DNA from: Bacteroidaceae bacterium
GTDB lineage: Bacteria > Bacteroidota > Bacteroidia > Bacteroidales > Bacteroidaceae
Direction: 5' to 3'
DNA length: 46,897 nt
Assembly (NCBI GenBank): GCA_900769465.1
Contig: CAAGGT010000277.1
Coordinates: 1-46,897, forward strand
Position 1 is the stretch's first letter, and each line of letters starts with the position of its first letter. This document shows positions 21,426 through 29,893 of the stretch, in pieces. The notes under the pieces were generated by a model. That model ran no database searches and was not told the origin of the DNA. It saw only the letters and a list, made by a program, of their open reading frames with translations. A program made the translations under genes and the position numbers.

Positions 21426-24044
21426 ATGCTCACATCTAAAGAAATTAGAGATTCTTTCAAGAAATTTTTTGAAGAGAAGGGACACCTTATCGTTCCTTCA
21501 GCCCCCATGGTTGTAAAGGATGACCCCACACTGATGTTCACCAATGCCGGAATGAACCAGTTCAAGGATATCATACTTGGTAACGCTCCTGCCAAGAGCA
21601 AGCGTGTGGCCGATTCGCAGAAGTGTCTGCGCGTAAGCGGCAAGCATAACGACCTTGAAGAGGTTGGCCACGATACATATCACCACACTATGTTCGAGAT
21701 GCTCGGCAACTGGTCGTTCGGCGACTATTTCAAGGAGGATGCCATCAACTGGGCTTGGGAATATTTGACACAGGTTGTAAAACTTGATCCCGAGCGTATG
21801 TATGCAACTGTGTTCGAGGGTTGCGAGGCCGAAGGCCTTGAGCGCGATAATGAGGCCGCTGCAATTTGGGAAAAGCATCTGCCCGCAGAGCGCATCATCA
21901 ACGGCAACCACAAGGACAACTTCTGGGAAATGGGTGATACAGGCCCTTGCGGTCCCTGTTCCGAGATTCATATAGACCTCCGCAGCGACGAGGATAGAGC
22001 CAAAATCAATGGCCGCGACCTTGTGAACGGTTCACATCCGCAGGTTATCGAGATATGGAACCTTGTGTTCATGCAGTTCAACCGTATGGCCGACGGCCAC
22101 CTTGAGGAACTCCCCGCGAAGGTTATCGACACAGGTATGGGATTCGAGCGTCTTTGTATGGCGCTTCAGGGCAAGCAGTCGAACTACGACACCGACGTGT
22201 TCCAGCCCATCATCAAGGCAATTGGCGAAATCTCGGGCAAGGTGTATGGTTGCGATGCACAGGTTGACGTGGCCATGCGTGTGATTGCCGACCACATTAG
22301 GACAATCTCGTTCTCAATCACTGACGGCCAGTTGCCGTCTAATGCAAAGGCCGGTTATGTAATACGCCGTATCCTGCGCCGTGCGGTACGTTATGGATAT
22401 ACTTTCCTCGGTCAGAAGCAGGCATTCATGCACAAGCTTGTTCCTGCGCTAATTGACAATATGGGTGATGCATATCCCGAACTTAAGTTGCAACAGGAAC
22501 TCATAACAAAGGTGATTAAGGAGGAGGAGGATTCTTTCCTTCGTACCCTTGAGACCGGTATGGGAATGCTCGACAAGATTATCGCAGCAGCAAAGGCTGC
22601 CGGTCACAGCGAGATAAGTGGCGTAGAGGCCTTTACTCTCTATGATACATTCGGTTTCCCCATTGACCTTACACAGCTCATTCTGCGCGAGAGTGACCTC
22701 GCCGTGAATATGGCACAGTTTGACGAGGAGATGCAGAAGCAGAAATCGCGCGCACGCAACGCCGCTGCCGTTGAGAATGGTGACTGGGTAGTAGTAGGTG
22801 AGGGCGAGAGTGTGTTCGTTGGATATGACAACACTGAATGTGAGACAACAATCCTCCGCTATCGCCAGACAAAGCAGAAGAACCAGACATTCTATCAGGT
22901 GGTGCTGAAGGAGACTCCTTTCTATGCCGAGAGCGGTGGTCAGGTTGGTGATACAGGCTATCTTGTATGTGGCGACGAGCGTATCGAGGTGGTTGATACA
23001 AAGAAAGAGAATAATCTTCCTATACATATAACAAAGCAGTTGCCTGCAGACCCTGCGGCACAATTCGTGGCCGAGGTTGACAAGGCGAAGCGCGCTGCAA
23101 GTGCGGCAAACCACTCTTGTACCCACTTGCTTGACCAGGCTTTGCGCCAGGTGCTTGGCACTCATGTAGAGCAGAAGGGTTCATTGGTTACTCCTGATGG
23201 CATACGTTTCGACTTCTCTCATTTCCAGAAGGTGACAGACGAGGAGATTGAGCAGGTAGAGCGCATTGTGAATGCACGTATCCGCGAGAATATACCTTTG
23301 ACCGATTACCGCAATATTCCCATTGAGGAGGCAAAGAAACTTGGTGCCATTGCGCTCTTTGGCGAGAAATATGGCGACCACGTGCGTGTGGTACAGTTCG
23401 GCTCGTCAATCGAATTCTGTGGCGGTACACACGTTGCGGCTACCGGAAACATCGGTATGGTCAAGATTATAAGCGAGAGTTCTGTGGCTGCAGGTGTGCG
23501 CCGTATTGAGGCTATCACAGGCGAAGCTCTCGAGAACCACAACTACAAGGTGCAGAATCTTTTGAAGGAGATTCAGGCTTTGTTCAATAATGTACCTAAC
23601 CTCAAAGCGACAATCGTAAAATCAATTGCTGAAAATGCAGAATTGAAGAGGGAGATTGAGGCATACGCTAAGGAAAAGGCCGCAATGGTAAAGGCTGACC
23701 TGCTCAAGGATATCAAGGAGTTCAACGGTATCCGTTACATTAGCGCCGTACTTCCGTTGGCACCGGCGACAGTAAAGGATATTGTATTTATGCTGCGCCA
23801 GGAGCAGACCGAGAATCTGCTTGTTGTCGTTGGTAGCGTGTACAACGAGAAACCGCAGTTGACAATCTCTGTCAGCGGCGACCTTGTTGAAAAGGGCTTG
23901 AATGCAGGCAAGATTGTAGGCCAGGCTGCGCGCGAGATGCAGGGTGGCGGTGGCGGTCAGGCGCATTTTGCACAGGCCGGCGGTAAGAACCCTGCAGGTG
24001 TTACAGCTGCAATAGACAAGGTGTTTGAAATCATCAAGGGATAA
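21426..24044 (+). CDS. alaS: alanyl-tRNA synthetase
   Basis: The 872-residue class II synthetase starts from the ATG at 21426 (MLTSKEIRDSF); an in-frame ATG four codons earlier is less likely. The catalytic core includes PSAPMVVKDDPTLMFTNAGM and MFEMLGNWSFGDYFK. The editing domain zinc site is His563, His567 and Cys665-His669 (HSCTH and CGGTH), so mischarged Ser- or Gly-tRNA clearing should work. The C-Ala domain ends in the glycine-rich GGGGGQAHFAQAGG motif. It charges tRNA-Ala in the cytoplasm. The gene is monocistronic, divergent from the M23 peptidase, and closed by a strong terminator. Confidence 0.98.
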   Translation: MLTSKEIRDSFKKFFEEKGHLIVPSAPMVVKDDPTLMFTNAGMNQFKDIILGNAPAKSKRVADSQKCLRVSGKHNDLEEVGHDTYHHTMFEMLGNWSFGDYFKEDAINWAWEYLTQVVKLDPERMYATVFEGCEAEGLERDNEAAAIWEKHLPAERIINGNHKDNFWEMGDTGPCGPCSEIHIDLRSDEDRAKINGRDLVNGSHPQVIEIWNLVFMQFNRMADGHLEELPAKVIDTGMGFERLCMALQGKQSNYDTDVFQPIIKAIGEISGKVYGCDAQVDVAMRVIADHIRTISFSITDGQLPSNAKAGYVIRRILRRAVRYGYTFLGQKQAFMHKLVPALIDNMGDAYPELKLQQELITKVIKEEEDSFLRTLETGMGMLDKIIAAAKAAGHSEISGVEAFTLYDTFGFPIDLTQLILRESDLAVNMAQFDEEMQKQKSRARNAAAVENGDWVVVGEGESVFVGYDNTECETTILRYRQTKQKNQTFYQVVLKETPFYAESGGQVGDTGYLVCGDERIEVVDTKKENNLPIHITKQLPADPAAQFVAEVDKAKRAASAANHSCTHLLDQALRQVLGTHVEQKGSLVTPDGIRFDFSHFQKVTDEEIEQVERIVNARIRENIPLTDYRNIPIEEAKKLGAIALFGEKYGDHVRVVQFGSSIEFCGGTHVAATGNIGMVKIISESSVAAGVRRIEAITGEALENHNYKVQNLLKEIQALFNNVPNLKATIVKSIAENAELKREIEAYAKEKAAMVKADLLKDIKEFNGIRYISAVLPLAPATVKDIVFMLRQEQTENLLVVVGSVYNEKPQLTISVSGDLVEKGLNAGKIVGQAAREMQGGGGGQAHFAQAGGKNPAGVTAAIDKVFEIIKG

Positions 24045-24071
24045 CGTGTCCTTCTGATCTCTTTTATAGTG

Positions 24072-24106
24072 ACAGCGGAGTGGCAATGCCACTCCGCTGT
24101 TTTTTT
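24072..24106 (+). terminator. intrinsic terminator of alaS
   Basis: A 13-bp GC-rich perfect stem (from 24072, closing at 24100) has a very short loop and is followed by seven Ts. It sits between alaS and the end of the convergent helicase gene. Confidence 0.92.
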
Positions 24107-25529
24107 ATGATGTTTTCCAGTTTACAAGATGCAGTTTTTCGCTTGCGCGCGTGAAAGCTGTATAGAGCCAACGGTAGTAATCGGGTGAAATCATATCCTC
24201 GCTTATGTAACCCTGGTCAATGAAAACCCTTTTCCATTCGCCGCCTTGCGCCTTGTGGCACGTTACGGCATAACCGTATTTTACTTGAAGGGCATTGTAG
24301 TATGGGTTCTTGCGTATCTCCTCCATCCTCTTGCGCTTTGAACGTATCTCGGGGTAATCCTCCCACACGGCATTGAAAAGGCGCTCGTTTTCCTCTCTTG
24401 TCAATGACGGTGATTCGCTGGTGAGTGTATCAAGCATTATCTTGACATCAATCTCGCAATCCTCGTAGTCAATCAGAGATAGTGTGACATCGGCAAACCG
24501 GAAACCGTACATCTCTTCGGTGCCGTGTACACGTATGATTTCGGCAATGTCGCCGTTTGCAATGAAATCGAGCTTCTCGGACAAGCTCTTGTCCTCGCGT
24601 CCCAGTATTTCGCGCCAGTAGTAGTTGTTCTTTACAATCATGAGCATATCACCACGGCACAACTCCTCCTCGCGGTAGAGGATGCGCCGGCGTATGCCCT
24701 CGTTGTATACATTCGCACGCTTGTTCGAGCGGCAAAGGATAATGGTCTCGTCTGTCCCAACCCTGCTGTAGCTGTTCTCTATGGCTTCAATGAGTTCTTC
24801 GCCCTGCACGTTGCATATGTCGCTGAACCCTTTGAGTGTTATTTGTGGCGCATCGTATGTGTCTTCCTCCTCAATCCTGTTGCGCAACATGGTTGCGTTG
24901 TATAGGATTCCGGAGTCCTCAAGCTGTCTCATGACCTGTTTCAATTCAACGGCAGTCACATTCAGGAACATTGAGCGAAGGTAGCCCGCTGTCAAGGCCG
25001 GTGATTCCATCTCGCCGACAGGCGGGAGCTGTGCGGTATCTCCAATAAGTAGCATAGAACAGCCACGTCCCGAATACACGAACTCTATGAGGTCGTCAAG
25101 CAATCCGTTTGAGCAGGCTGTCGAGTTGCTGTCGTTTGAAATCATTGATGCCTCATCTACAATGAACAGGGTGTTCTGCGCCCTGTTCTCGGTAAGTGAG
25201 AAAGCCGTGCTGTCCATGATGGACTTTTGACGGTATATGCATTTATGTATGGTGTGTGCGCTTTTGCCGGAATATGAGGAGAATACTTTGGCTGCTCTGC
25301 CTGTCGGGGCAAGGAGTATCGTCTTGCGTTCAAGCTGCTCCATAGTGCGTACCAAAGCCGATATCAAAGAAGTTTTTCCTGTACCTGCATATCCGCACAG
25401 GAGAAAAACCTTGCGGTCATCGCCCGAAAGGATGAATTCTGATAATGTATCAATTGTTTTTTCCTGCTCAAAGGTTGGATTGAAAGGAAAATTTAATTTA
25501 ATTTGCGAAGCTAAATACTTATTTATCAC
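24105..25529 (-). CDS. RecD/Dda-like superfamily 1 helicase
   Basis: The 474-residue cytosolic ATPase has Walker A GYAGTGKTS (about 46-54), motif Ia LLAPTGRAAKV, motif II VDEAS (about 123), motif III GDTAQLPPVG, a Gln/Arg-rich motif ELKQVMRQ, and C-terminal motifs AVTCHKAQGGEWKRVFID and YTAFTRASEKLHLV. This is the layout of 5'-3' helicases of the RecD2/Dda/Pif1 group, but short, without the N-terminal extension of RecD2. The likely role is in replication-fork or recombination repair. Bacteroidales genomes often annotate it as an ATP-dependent endonuclease or exodeoxyribonuclease V alpha. It is divergent from the pseudopilin-like gene. Confidence 0.88.
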   Translation of the reverse strand: MINKYLASQIKLNFPFNPTFEQEKTIDTLSEFILSGDDRKVFLLCGYAGTGKTSLISALVRTMEQLERKTILLAPTGRAAKVFSSYSGKSAHTIHKCIYRQKSIMDSTAFSLTENRAQNTLFIVDEASMISNDSNSTACSNGLLDDLIEFVYSGRGCSMLLIGDTAQLPPVGEMESPALTAGYLRSMFLNVTAVELKQVMRQLEDSGILYNATMLRNRIEEEDTYDAPQITLKGFSDICNVQGEELIEAIENSYSRVGTDETIILCRSNKRANVYNEGIRRRILYREEELCRGDMLMIVKNNYYWREILGREDKSLSEKLDFIANGDIAEIIRVHGTEEMYGFRFADVTLSLIDYEDCEIDVKIMLDTLTSESPSLTREENERLFNAVWEDYPEIRSKRKRMEEIRKNPYYNALQVKYGYAVTCHKAQGGEWKRVFIDQGYISEDMISPDYYRWLYTAFTRASEKLHLVNWKTS

Positions 25530-25581
25530 TTTTGACGGTAAAAAAAAGTTATATAAAAAAGGTATATTCGTTTTTTTATCT

Positions 25582-25589
25582 TATTTTTG
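25582..25589 (+). promoter_or_regulatory. -7 box of the 25624-27934 operon
   Basis: TATTTTTG matches TAnnTTTG and lies 34 nt before the start. The upstream sequence is very A/T rich and a -33 element cannot be chosen with confidence. Confidence 0.5.
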
Positions 25590-25623
25590 TGACACGAAAA
25601 TAATTAAATAAAAAGATATAACA

Positions 25624-26598
25624 ATGAAAAAAGTATTAAATGTGGTTTTGGTTGGCCTTGTCATTGCGCTTGCCTATGCTAACTTCAGCAGTGTGAATGC
25701 GCCACTCGATTTCGACAAGAAACGATTGGAGCGTGACAAGGTAGTGATCGAACGTCTTATTGACATTAGAACAGCCCAGGTGGAATATCGTGCTCAGAAT
25801 GGCAGATATGCAGCTACTTTTGACGAATTGATTTCTTTCCTTGACGACAGTATGAAGGTGGTTAACAAAACCTACATACTCAATGACAAACAGTTGGCTC
25901 TGGTCAGGGATTTCAAGATCGAGGATACAAAACCAAAGGATGCAGATGCCATGTTCTTCTCCGAGGATGAGGCAGACCAGATTGTCCTGAACATCCTTAA
26001 TGATGACAACAAGAAGAACCAGCAGAAGAATGCCAAGAGAATCGAGCGACTCGATGCTCTGTATCGTCGTGACACAACTTGGGTAATGAATGTTGAGACA
26101 GTTGTTGTTGATGGTGTAGAGAAACTCGATACCACAATGCAGCCTGTTGTTGATGCGACAATGATTGCCGATGCATTCCATCGCGATACAATCCGTCTTG
26201 CATATGTAGATACCCTGTATCACAATCCTGCATACGATATCCAGCAGTTGAGATATATTCCTTTCAGTCAGGATGACAATGGCCAGCCTATCGAGTTCTG
26301 GTTGAAGGCCGACAGTATCCAGCCTAACGCGCAGGCAAACCGTAAGGCAGGTGGCTACATCCAGGTATTTGAGGCACGCGCCGATTTCGTACACTATCTC
26401 AAGGGCCTGAACGAGCAGGAATTGAACAACTATCTCCTGAAAGTTACTACCAGCGGTACCGAGTATAGAGAAGAAATCCGTATGGACAAGAACGGTGAGC
26501 CTTTGATGGGTGCCAATGGTGTCCTCAAGAGACTCATTCCTTGCCGCAAGGTCGGTGATGTTACCAAGAACAACAATAACGCCGGTAACTGGCCCTAA
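25624..26598 (+). CDS. membrane-anchored protein of unknown function, pseudopilin-like N-half
   Basis: The 324-residue protein has one N-terminal hydrophobic segment (about 3-21, VLNVVLVGLVIALAYANF) and then a long extracytoplasmic part. Residues of about 40-75 (KVVIERLIDIRTAQVEYRAQNGRYAATFDELISFL) resemble the core of type II pseudopilins, where a long helix precedes an NGRYP-type loop. No classical prepilin peptidase site (G-FTLIE) is visible. The middle is charged (Asp/Lys/Asn-rich) and the C-terminus has no motif. It is first in an apparent operon with DUF3822 and rsmD (5-nt gap to the next gene). The function is unknown; an envelope protein is most likely. Confidence 0.7.
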   Translation: MKKVLNVVLVGLVIALAYANFSSVNAPLDFDKKRLERDKVVIERLIDIRTAQVEYRAQNGRYAATFDELISFLDDSMKVVNKTYILNDKQLALVRDFKIEDTKPKDADAMFFSEDEADQIVLNILNDDNKKNQQKNAKRIERLDALYRRDTTWVMNVETVVVDGVEKLDTTMQPVVDATMIADAFHRDTIRLAYVDTLYHNPAYDIQQLRYIPFSQDDNGQPIEFWLKADSIQPNAQANRKAGGYIQVFEARADFVHYLKGLNEQELNNYLLKVTTSGTEYREEIRMDKNGEPLMGANGVLKRLIPCRKVGDVTKNNNNAGNWP

Positions 26599-26603
26599 TT
26601 GGA

Positions 26604-27407
26604 ATGGCAACGGATAACACTCAAGATAAAACATTATCCATCCGTATCAGTACGGATGGATTTTGTTTTTGCAGCTATACGCCATCGTTGCCAGGCTCGT
26701 TGAGGTATTTCTTCTACAAGCCCGAGAAAGGGCTCACCTTGACCATGAACCTGCAGAGAGGTATTGAACAGTGTCCGTTTGTTTCGCAGGGTGCCGGCTA
26801 CGATGTCAAGGTGATAATGGAAACCGAGGAGTTTTCCGTACTTCCTTCGGCATATGACAACAAACAGGACTACAAGGCCTATCATCGTCTCTGTTTTCCC
26901 AAGAATGATTCTCGTGTGGAGATAGTCTCAAACAGGCTCAATGCACATGGAGTAACAGTTATATTCCCTGTGGAAAAGTCGCTCTATGAGCGTTTGCAGC
27001 AGCTAGGCGATGTTACATACTACTCAACGTTGAGCATATTGTTAGGTCTGCTTACAAGCAAACCCGTGGGCGAGGAGAGGTATATGCTTGCGTATTTCCA
27101 GAACGACTTTGTACTCTTTGTCTCAATGCAGGGTGGCAGGTTGAGGCTTGCCAATGCTTTCAGATGCGACAGCGGGCACGACAGCATATATTATCTTTTG
27201 AGTATATGGAAGGAGCAGGGGCTCTCGCAGCAGGACGATGCGTTGTATCTCTGTGGCGACAAAGGTGTTGAACAGAATATGATGACTATCGGGCGCTTCA
27301 TAAAGAACTGCAGGCGTATGAATGCAAATGAATTGTTCCCGCAGACATTGTTGAACAGGATGGAGGATATTCCTTTTGATTTACAGACATTGACACTATG
27401 CGAATAA
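26604..27407 (+). CDS. DUF3822 family protein
   Basis: The 267-residue soluble protein belongs to the DUF3822 family, whose members have an actin/hexokinase-like fold and lie next to rsmD in many Bacteroidetes. Visible parts include DKTLSIRISTDGFCFCSY at the start (phosphate-1-like strand-turn), a middle EEFSVLPSAYDNKQD and a C-half LYLCGDKGVEQNMMTIGRFI that would form the second subdomain. Nucleotide binding is not proven by motif. Its last codons overlap rsmD by 10 nt, which indicates translational coupling. The biological role is unknown. Confidence 0.85.
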   Translation: MATDNTQDKTLSIRISTDGFCFCSYTPSLPGSLRYFFYKPEKGLTLTMNLQRGIEQCPFVSQGAGYDVKVIMETEEFSVLPSAYDNKQDYKAYHRLCFPKNDSRVEIVSNRLNAHGVTVIFPVEKSLYERLQQLGDVTYYSTLSILLGLLTSKPVGEERYMLAYFQNDFVLFVSMQGGRLRLANAFRCDSGHDSIYYLLSIWKEQGLSQQDDALYLCGDKGVEQNMMTIGRFIKNCRRMNANELFPQTLLNRMEDIPFDLQTLTLCE

Positions 27408-27934
27408 TAAGCGGTAAATATAAAGGCCGTCATTTTGACGTGCCACGTAACTTCAAGGCAAGACCCACTACGGATTTTGCGAAGGAGAACCTTTTCAATA
27501 TCCTTGCCAATATGGTGGATTTTGAAGATATGTCGGTGCTTGATTTCTTTGCCGGAACAGGCAGCATTAGCCTTGAATTCCTTTCGCGCGGCTGCAAGGC
27601 CGTAACATCGGTTGAGATGGATGCTCAGCACGCGGCGCACCTTAAAAAGACATGTGCGGCACTTGGCGATGATGCCTGGAGCGTTGTGCGCGATGACGTG
27701 TTCCGTTACATACGTCGCTCGCCTGCGGCTTACGACCTTGTCTTTGCCGACCCTCCATACGCGCTCAAGGAGCTCAAGACTATTCCCGACCTTGTACTTG
27801 AAGGCGGTCTGCTCAAGAATGGCGGCATTCTTGTTTTTGAACACGGCAAGGACAATGATTTCAGTGAGCATCCCTGTTTCTTCCGCCACGTTGCCTACGG
27901 TAGCGTGAACTTCAGTTTCTTCGAGAAAAAGTAG
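27398..27934 (+). CDS. rsmD: 16S rRNA (guanine(966)-N(2))-methyltransferase
   Basis: The 178-residue SAM-dependent methyltransferase modifies G966 of 16S rRNA during 30S assembly. It opens with MRIISGKYKGRHF, has RPTTDFAKENLFNIL (about 22-36), the SAM loop LDFFAGTGSISLEFLSRG (about 48-65) and the catalytic DPPY at 118-121. Length is normal. It overlaps the end of DUF3822 and its own last 23 nt overlap the 3' end of the convergent regulator gene, so both messages share complementary ends. Confidence 0.95.
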   Translation: MRIISGKYKGRHFDVPRNFKARPTTDFAKENLFNILANMVDFEDMSVLDFFAGTGSISLEFLSRGCKAVTSVEMDAQHAAHLKKTCAALGDDAWSVVRDDVFRYIRRSPAAYDLVFADPPYALKELKTIPDLVLEGGLLKNGGILVFEHGKDNDFSEHPCFFRHVAYGSVNFSFFEKK

Positions 27935-29642
27935 GTCCCAGCTTGATTGTCTCCTTAACTTTTTTAATCCTGTCCCAAACAGTCTGGCGCGGGTAATCCG
28001 TTATATTCGCAATCTCCGGGCCGGTCAACCCTATTTTCAAAAGATAGCATACACGCAGCAGCGGCTCGTTGATTTTCTTGAACTTGGCCTGTACCTCGTG
28101 AGTGAACTCGGGGTATAGTTTGTCAATGGCGCCAAGCAACTCCTTCCACTCATCGTCGCTCAGGTGGTATTTGCCTTTGGATGTCTTTTTAACCTTTTCA
28201 ATGATATCGCCATTGCTTTTGGCCATATTATTCATAATGGTCAGCTTCGTCAACTCGCAGTTCTGCGCAACAAGCATATCGAAATCTTCCTTTGCATTTT
28301 GCAACTCTTTTGATAGCCTTGAATTGGCAGCGTTCAGTTTTCTCAATTCTTTTTCCTTCTCTTCAATGCACCTTTTCTCTCTTTCAATTTCAAAGTCTCT
28401 TTTTTCTATCAATACCTTTACACTTTCTATATTCTTTTCCTTGTTGAGAATGATGTCGAGCAAACGTTTTTTTCGTCTATAATGCAGCGTTACAGTTCCT
28501 AATAGCACTATTATTGATATTGAAACCCCAATTACAAGGTTATACCTGTCTTTAGCGGCATTTTGCATCACCCTTGTCTCCTCTTCCTTATCGCGCCTGT
28601 ATTGGAAGAAATTCTTTGCATTCGTAGTGTGCTCAAGGTTTCTTTTGTTGTTTACCGCCAAATTTGCATCAATGAATTTTATGGCAAATTCTGTAGCTTT
28701 TTCATAATCCTTAATGGAAGCATAATACCTTGTCAACCATTGCGAAGCATCATATTTTGATTCAATTCGTGAAGTTGTGTTATAAAGTTCTAACCTGGCA
28801 CCTGCTGCGCTGTCAATTGATACGAAACATTCGTAATAGACAGATAGGTTTGATAGATAGTTGAATGGGCGTTCTTTTTTGTTGAGCCTGTTTAGTAATT
28901 CATAGCAATGTGTAGCTTCGTCTTTATATCCATATAGTGCGTAATCTCCCATTGCTGTTGCGATTATATCTGCATTTTTTCTATCAATAACAGCATTGTT
29001 TAAATTATTTATAATTAGGTTATAGAACTTTACGGAATTTATGGTATCGTTTAATTTAGAGTAACAGCTTGCAATAGTCATATATGTCCTATTATTGGCA
29101 TTGTCATTACGTTCTGCAACTTCAAGTCGTTTAAGTGCGACATCTAAAGCCTCGGTGTAATTTAATTGTGTTCTATACAAATGGGATAATTGTGAATAAG
29201 AATTTCCCCATAATGCAACATCGGCATTAGACGTTTCTTCTGCAATGGCTGCTGATTTCATAAAAAATGTCACTGCATTCGGGTAGTCATTAAGGTCGCG
29301 ATACACACTGCCCATATAATAATAGGCCTCCTGTTTGTCAACGCTTGTACCGTTTTTCTCAAAAAAACGGCAGATGTTTTTTATCTGTTTGTCAGTTGTG
29401 TGGGTAATATACGCTTTGTCCTGTAGCCTTATTTCAAGCAAAGCCAGTTTATTGCACATATATTCCGTCTCGTTGTCGAACTGTGGCTTTATGGAATCGA
29501 GCCTTTGCATTGCAGCTTGTGGCAATGTATCGCCCATAGCCTTTATGTCGTTCAACTCTTTTAATAGAACTTCGTTTTCCTTTTTGCTGCAAGCTGCAAA
29601 AAGTACCGATGAAAACAGTAATATCCGAATAAAATATCTCAT
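27912..29642 (-). CDS. membrane-spanning TPR/helix-turn-helix regulator
   Basis: The 576-residue protein has a signal or lipobox sequence (LFAA-Cys18). A helical tetratricopeptide array covers about 40-345 (for example AYYYMGSVYRDLNDYPNAVTFF, WGNSYSQLSHLYRTQLNYTEAL), then a transmembrane helix (about 367-388), a strong coiled coil (about 395-460) and a C-terminal helix-turn-helix (about 525-565, LLKIGLTGPEIANITDYPRQTVWDRIKKVKE). The TPRs would be periplasmic and the HTH cytoplasmic, a one-component sensor-regulator common in Bacteroidales. It is divergent from the BspA-like gene. Both promoters carry matching TCRGACA operator pairs, so it probably controls itself and the surface protein. The signal sensed is unknown. 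Confidence 0.75.
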   Translation of the reverse strand: MRYFIRILLFSSVLFAACSKKENEVLLKELNDIKAMGDTLPQAAMQRLDSIKPQFDNETEYMCNKLALLEIRLQDKAYITHTTDKQIKNICRFFEKNGTSVDKQEAYYYMGSVYRDLNDYPNAVTFFMKSAAIAEETSNADVALWGNSYSQLSHLYRTQLNYTEALDVALKRLEVAERNDNANNRTYMTIASCYSKLNDTINSVKFYNLIINNLNNAVIDRKNADIIATAMGDYALYGYKDEATHCYELLNRLNKKERPFNYLSNLSVYYECFVSIDSAAGARLELYNTTSRIESKYDASQWLTRYYASIKDYEKATEFAIKFIDANLAVNNKRNLEHTTNAKNFFQYRRDKEEETRVMQNAAKDRYNLVIGVSISIIVLLGTVTLHYRRKKRLLDIILNKEKNIESVKVLIEKRDFEIEREKRCIEEKEKELRKLNAANSRLSKELQNAKEDFDMLVAQNCELTKLTIMNNMAKSNGDIIEKVKKTSKGKYHLSDDEWKELLGAIDKLYPEFTHEVQAKFKKINEPLLRVCYLLKIGLTGPEIANITDYPRQTVWDRIKKVKETIKLGPTFSRRN

Positions 29643-29670
29643 AGTGTTTTTCTCTATTGTTCTGTGTATG

Positions 29671-29678
29671 CTAAAATA
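29671..29678 (-). promoter_or_regulatory. -7 box of the TPR/HTH regulator gene
   Basis: Minus strand reads TATTTTAG, one base off TAnnTTTG, 28 nt upstream of the regulator start. It lies 32 nt downstream of the TCRGACA pair on the same strand, mirroring the geometry on the other side. Confidence 0.5.
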
Positions 29679-29710
29679 ATGTAAATAATTGAGTTTTTTA
29701 AGGCGTCACT

Positions 29711-29727
29711 TGTCCGAATGTGTCTGA
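29711..29727 (-). promoter_or_regulatory. operator pair for the regulator's own promoter
   Basis: On the minus strand two 7-mers, TCAGACA (29727-29721) and TCGGACA (29717-29711), repeat at a 10-bp step, one helical turn. The same pair type occurs on the plus strand at 29823-29839 in front of the BspA-like gene. Confidence 0.6.
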
Positions 29728-29822
29728 TTTCCTATTTATACCTTTCGGCTTTTTAAAAATATTACTGTTTTAATACGTTTATTATTAATAATATAAGGCT
29801 ATAAAATGACTTCTTGAAAAAG

Positions 29823-29839
29823 TCGGACAAGCTCGGACA
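29823..29839 (+). promoter_or_regulatory. operator pair for the BspA-like gene
   Basis: Two exact copies of TCGGACA (29823-29829, 29833-29839) repeat at a 10-bp step and end 8 nt before the -33 element. This is the position expected of an activator site adjoining the promoter. Confidence 0.65.
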
Positions 29840-29847
29840 CTGGTTTC

Positions 29848-29878
29848 TTTGGATTTGAAATGAATTATTTTATTTTTG
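29848..29878 (+). promoter_or_regulatory. promoter of the BspA-like gene
   Basis: TTTG (29848-29851), a 19-nt spacer and TATTTTTG (29871-29878) match the Bacteroidetes consensus exactly. The start codon is 15 nt after the -7 box, so the leader is very short. Confidence 0.75.
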
Positions 29879-29893
29879 TAAAAAAATAATGTT

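Noticed and set aside
25636..26634. 332-codon open frame on the minus strand
   Set aside because: Antisense to the pseudopilin-like gene, which has a promoter, an operon position and a membrane anchor.
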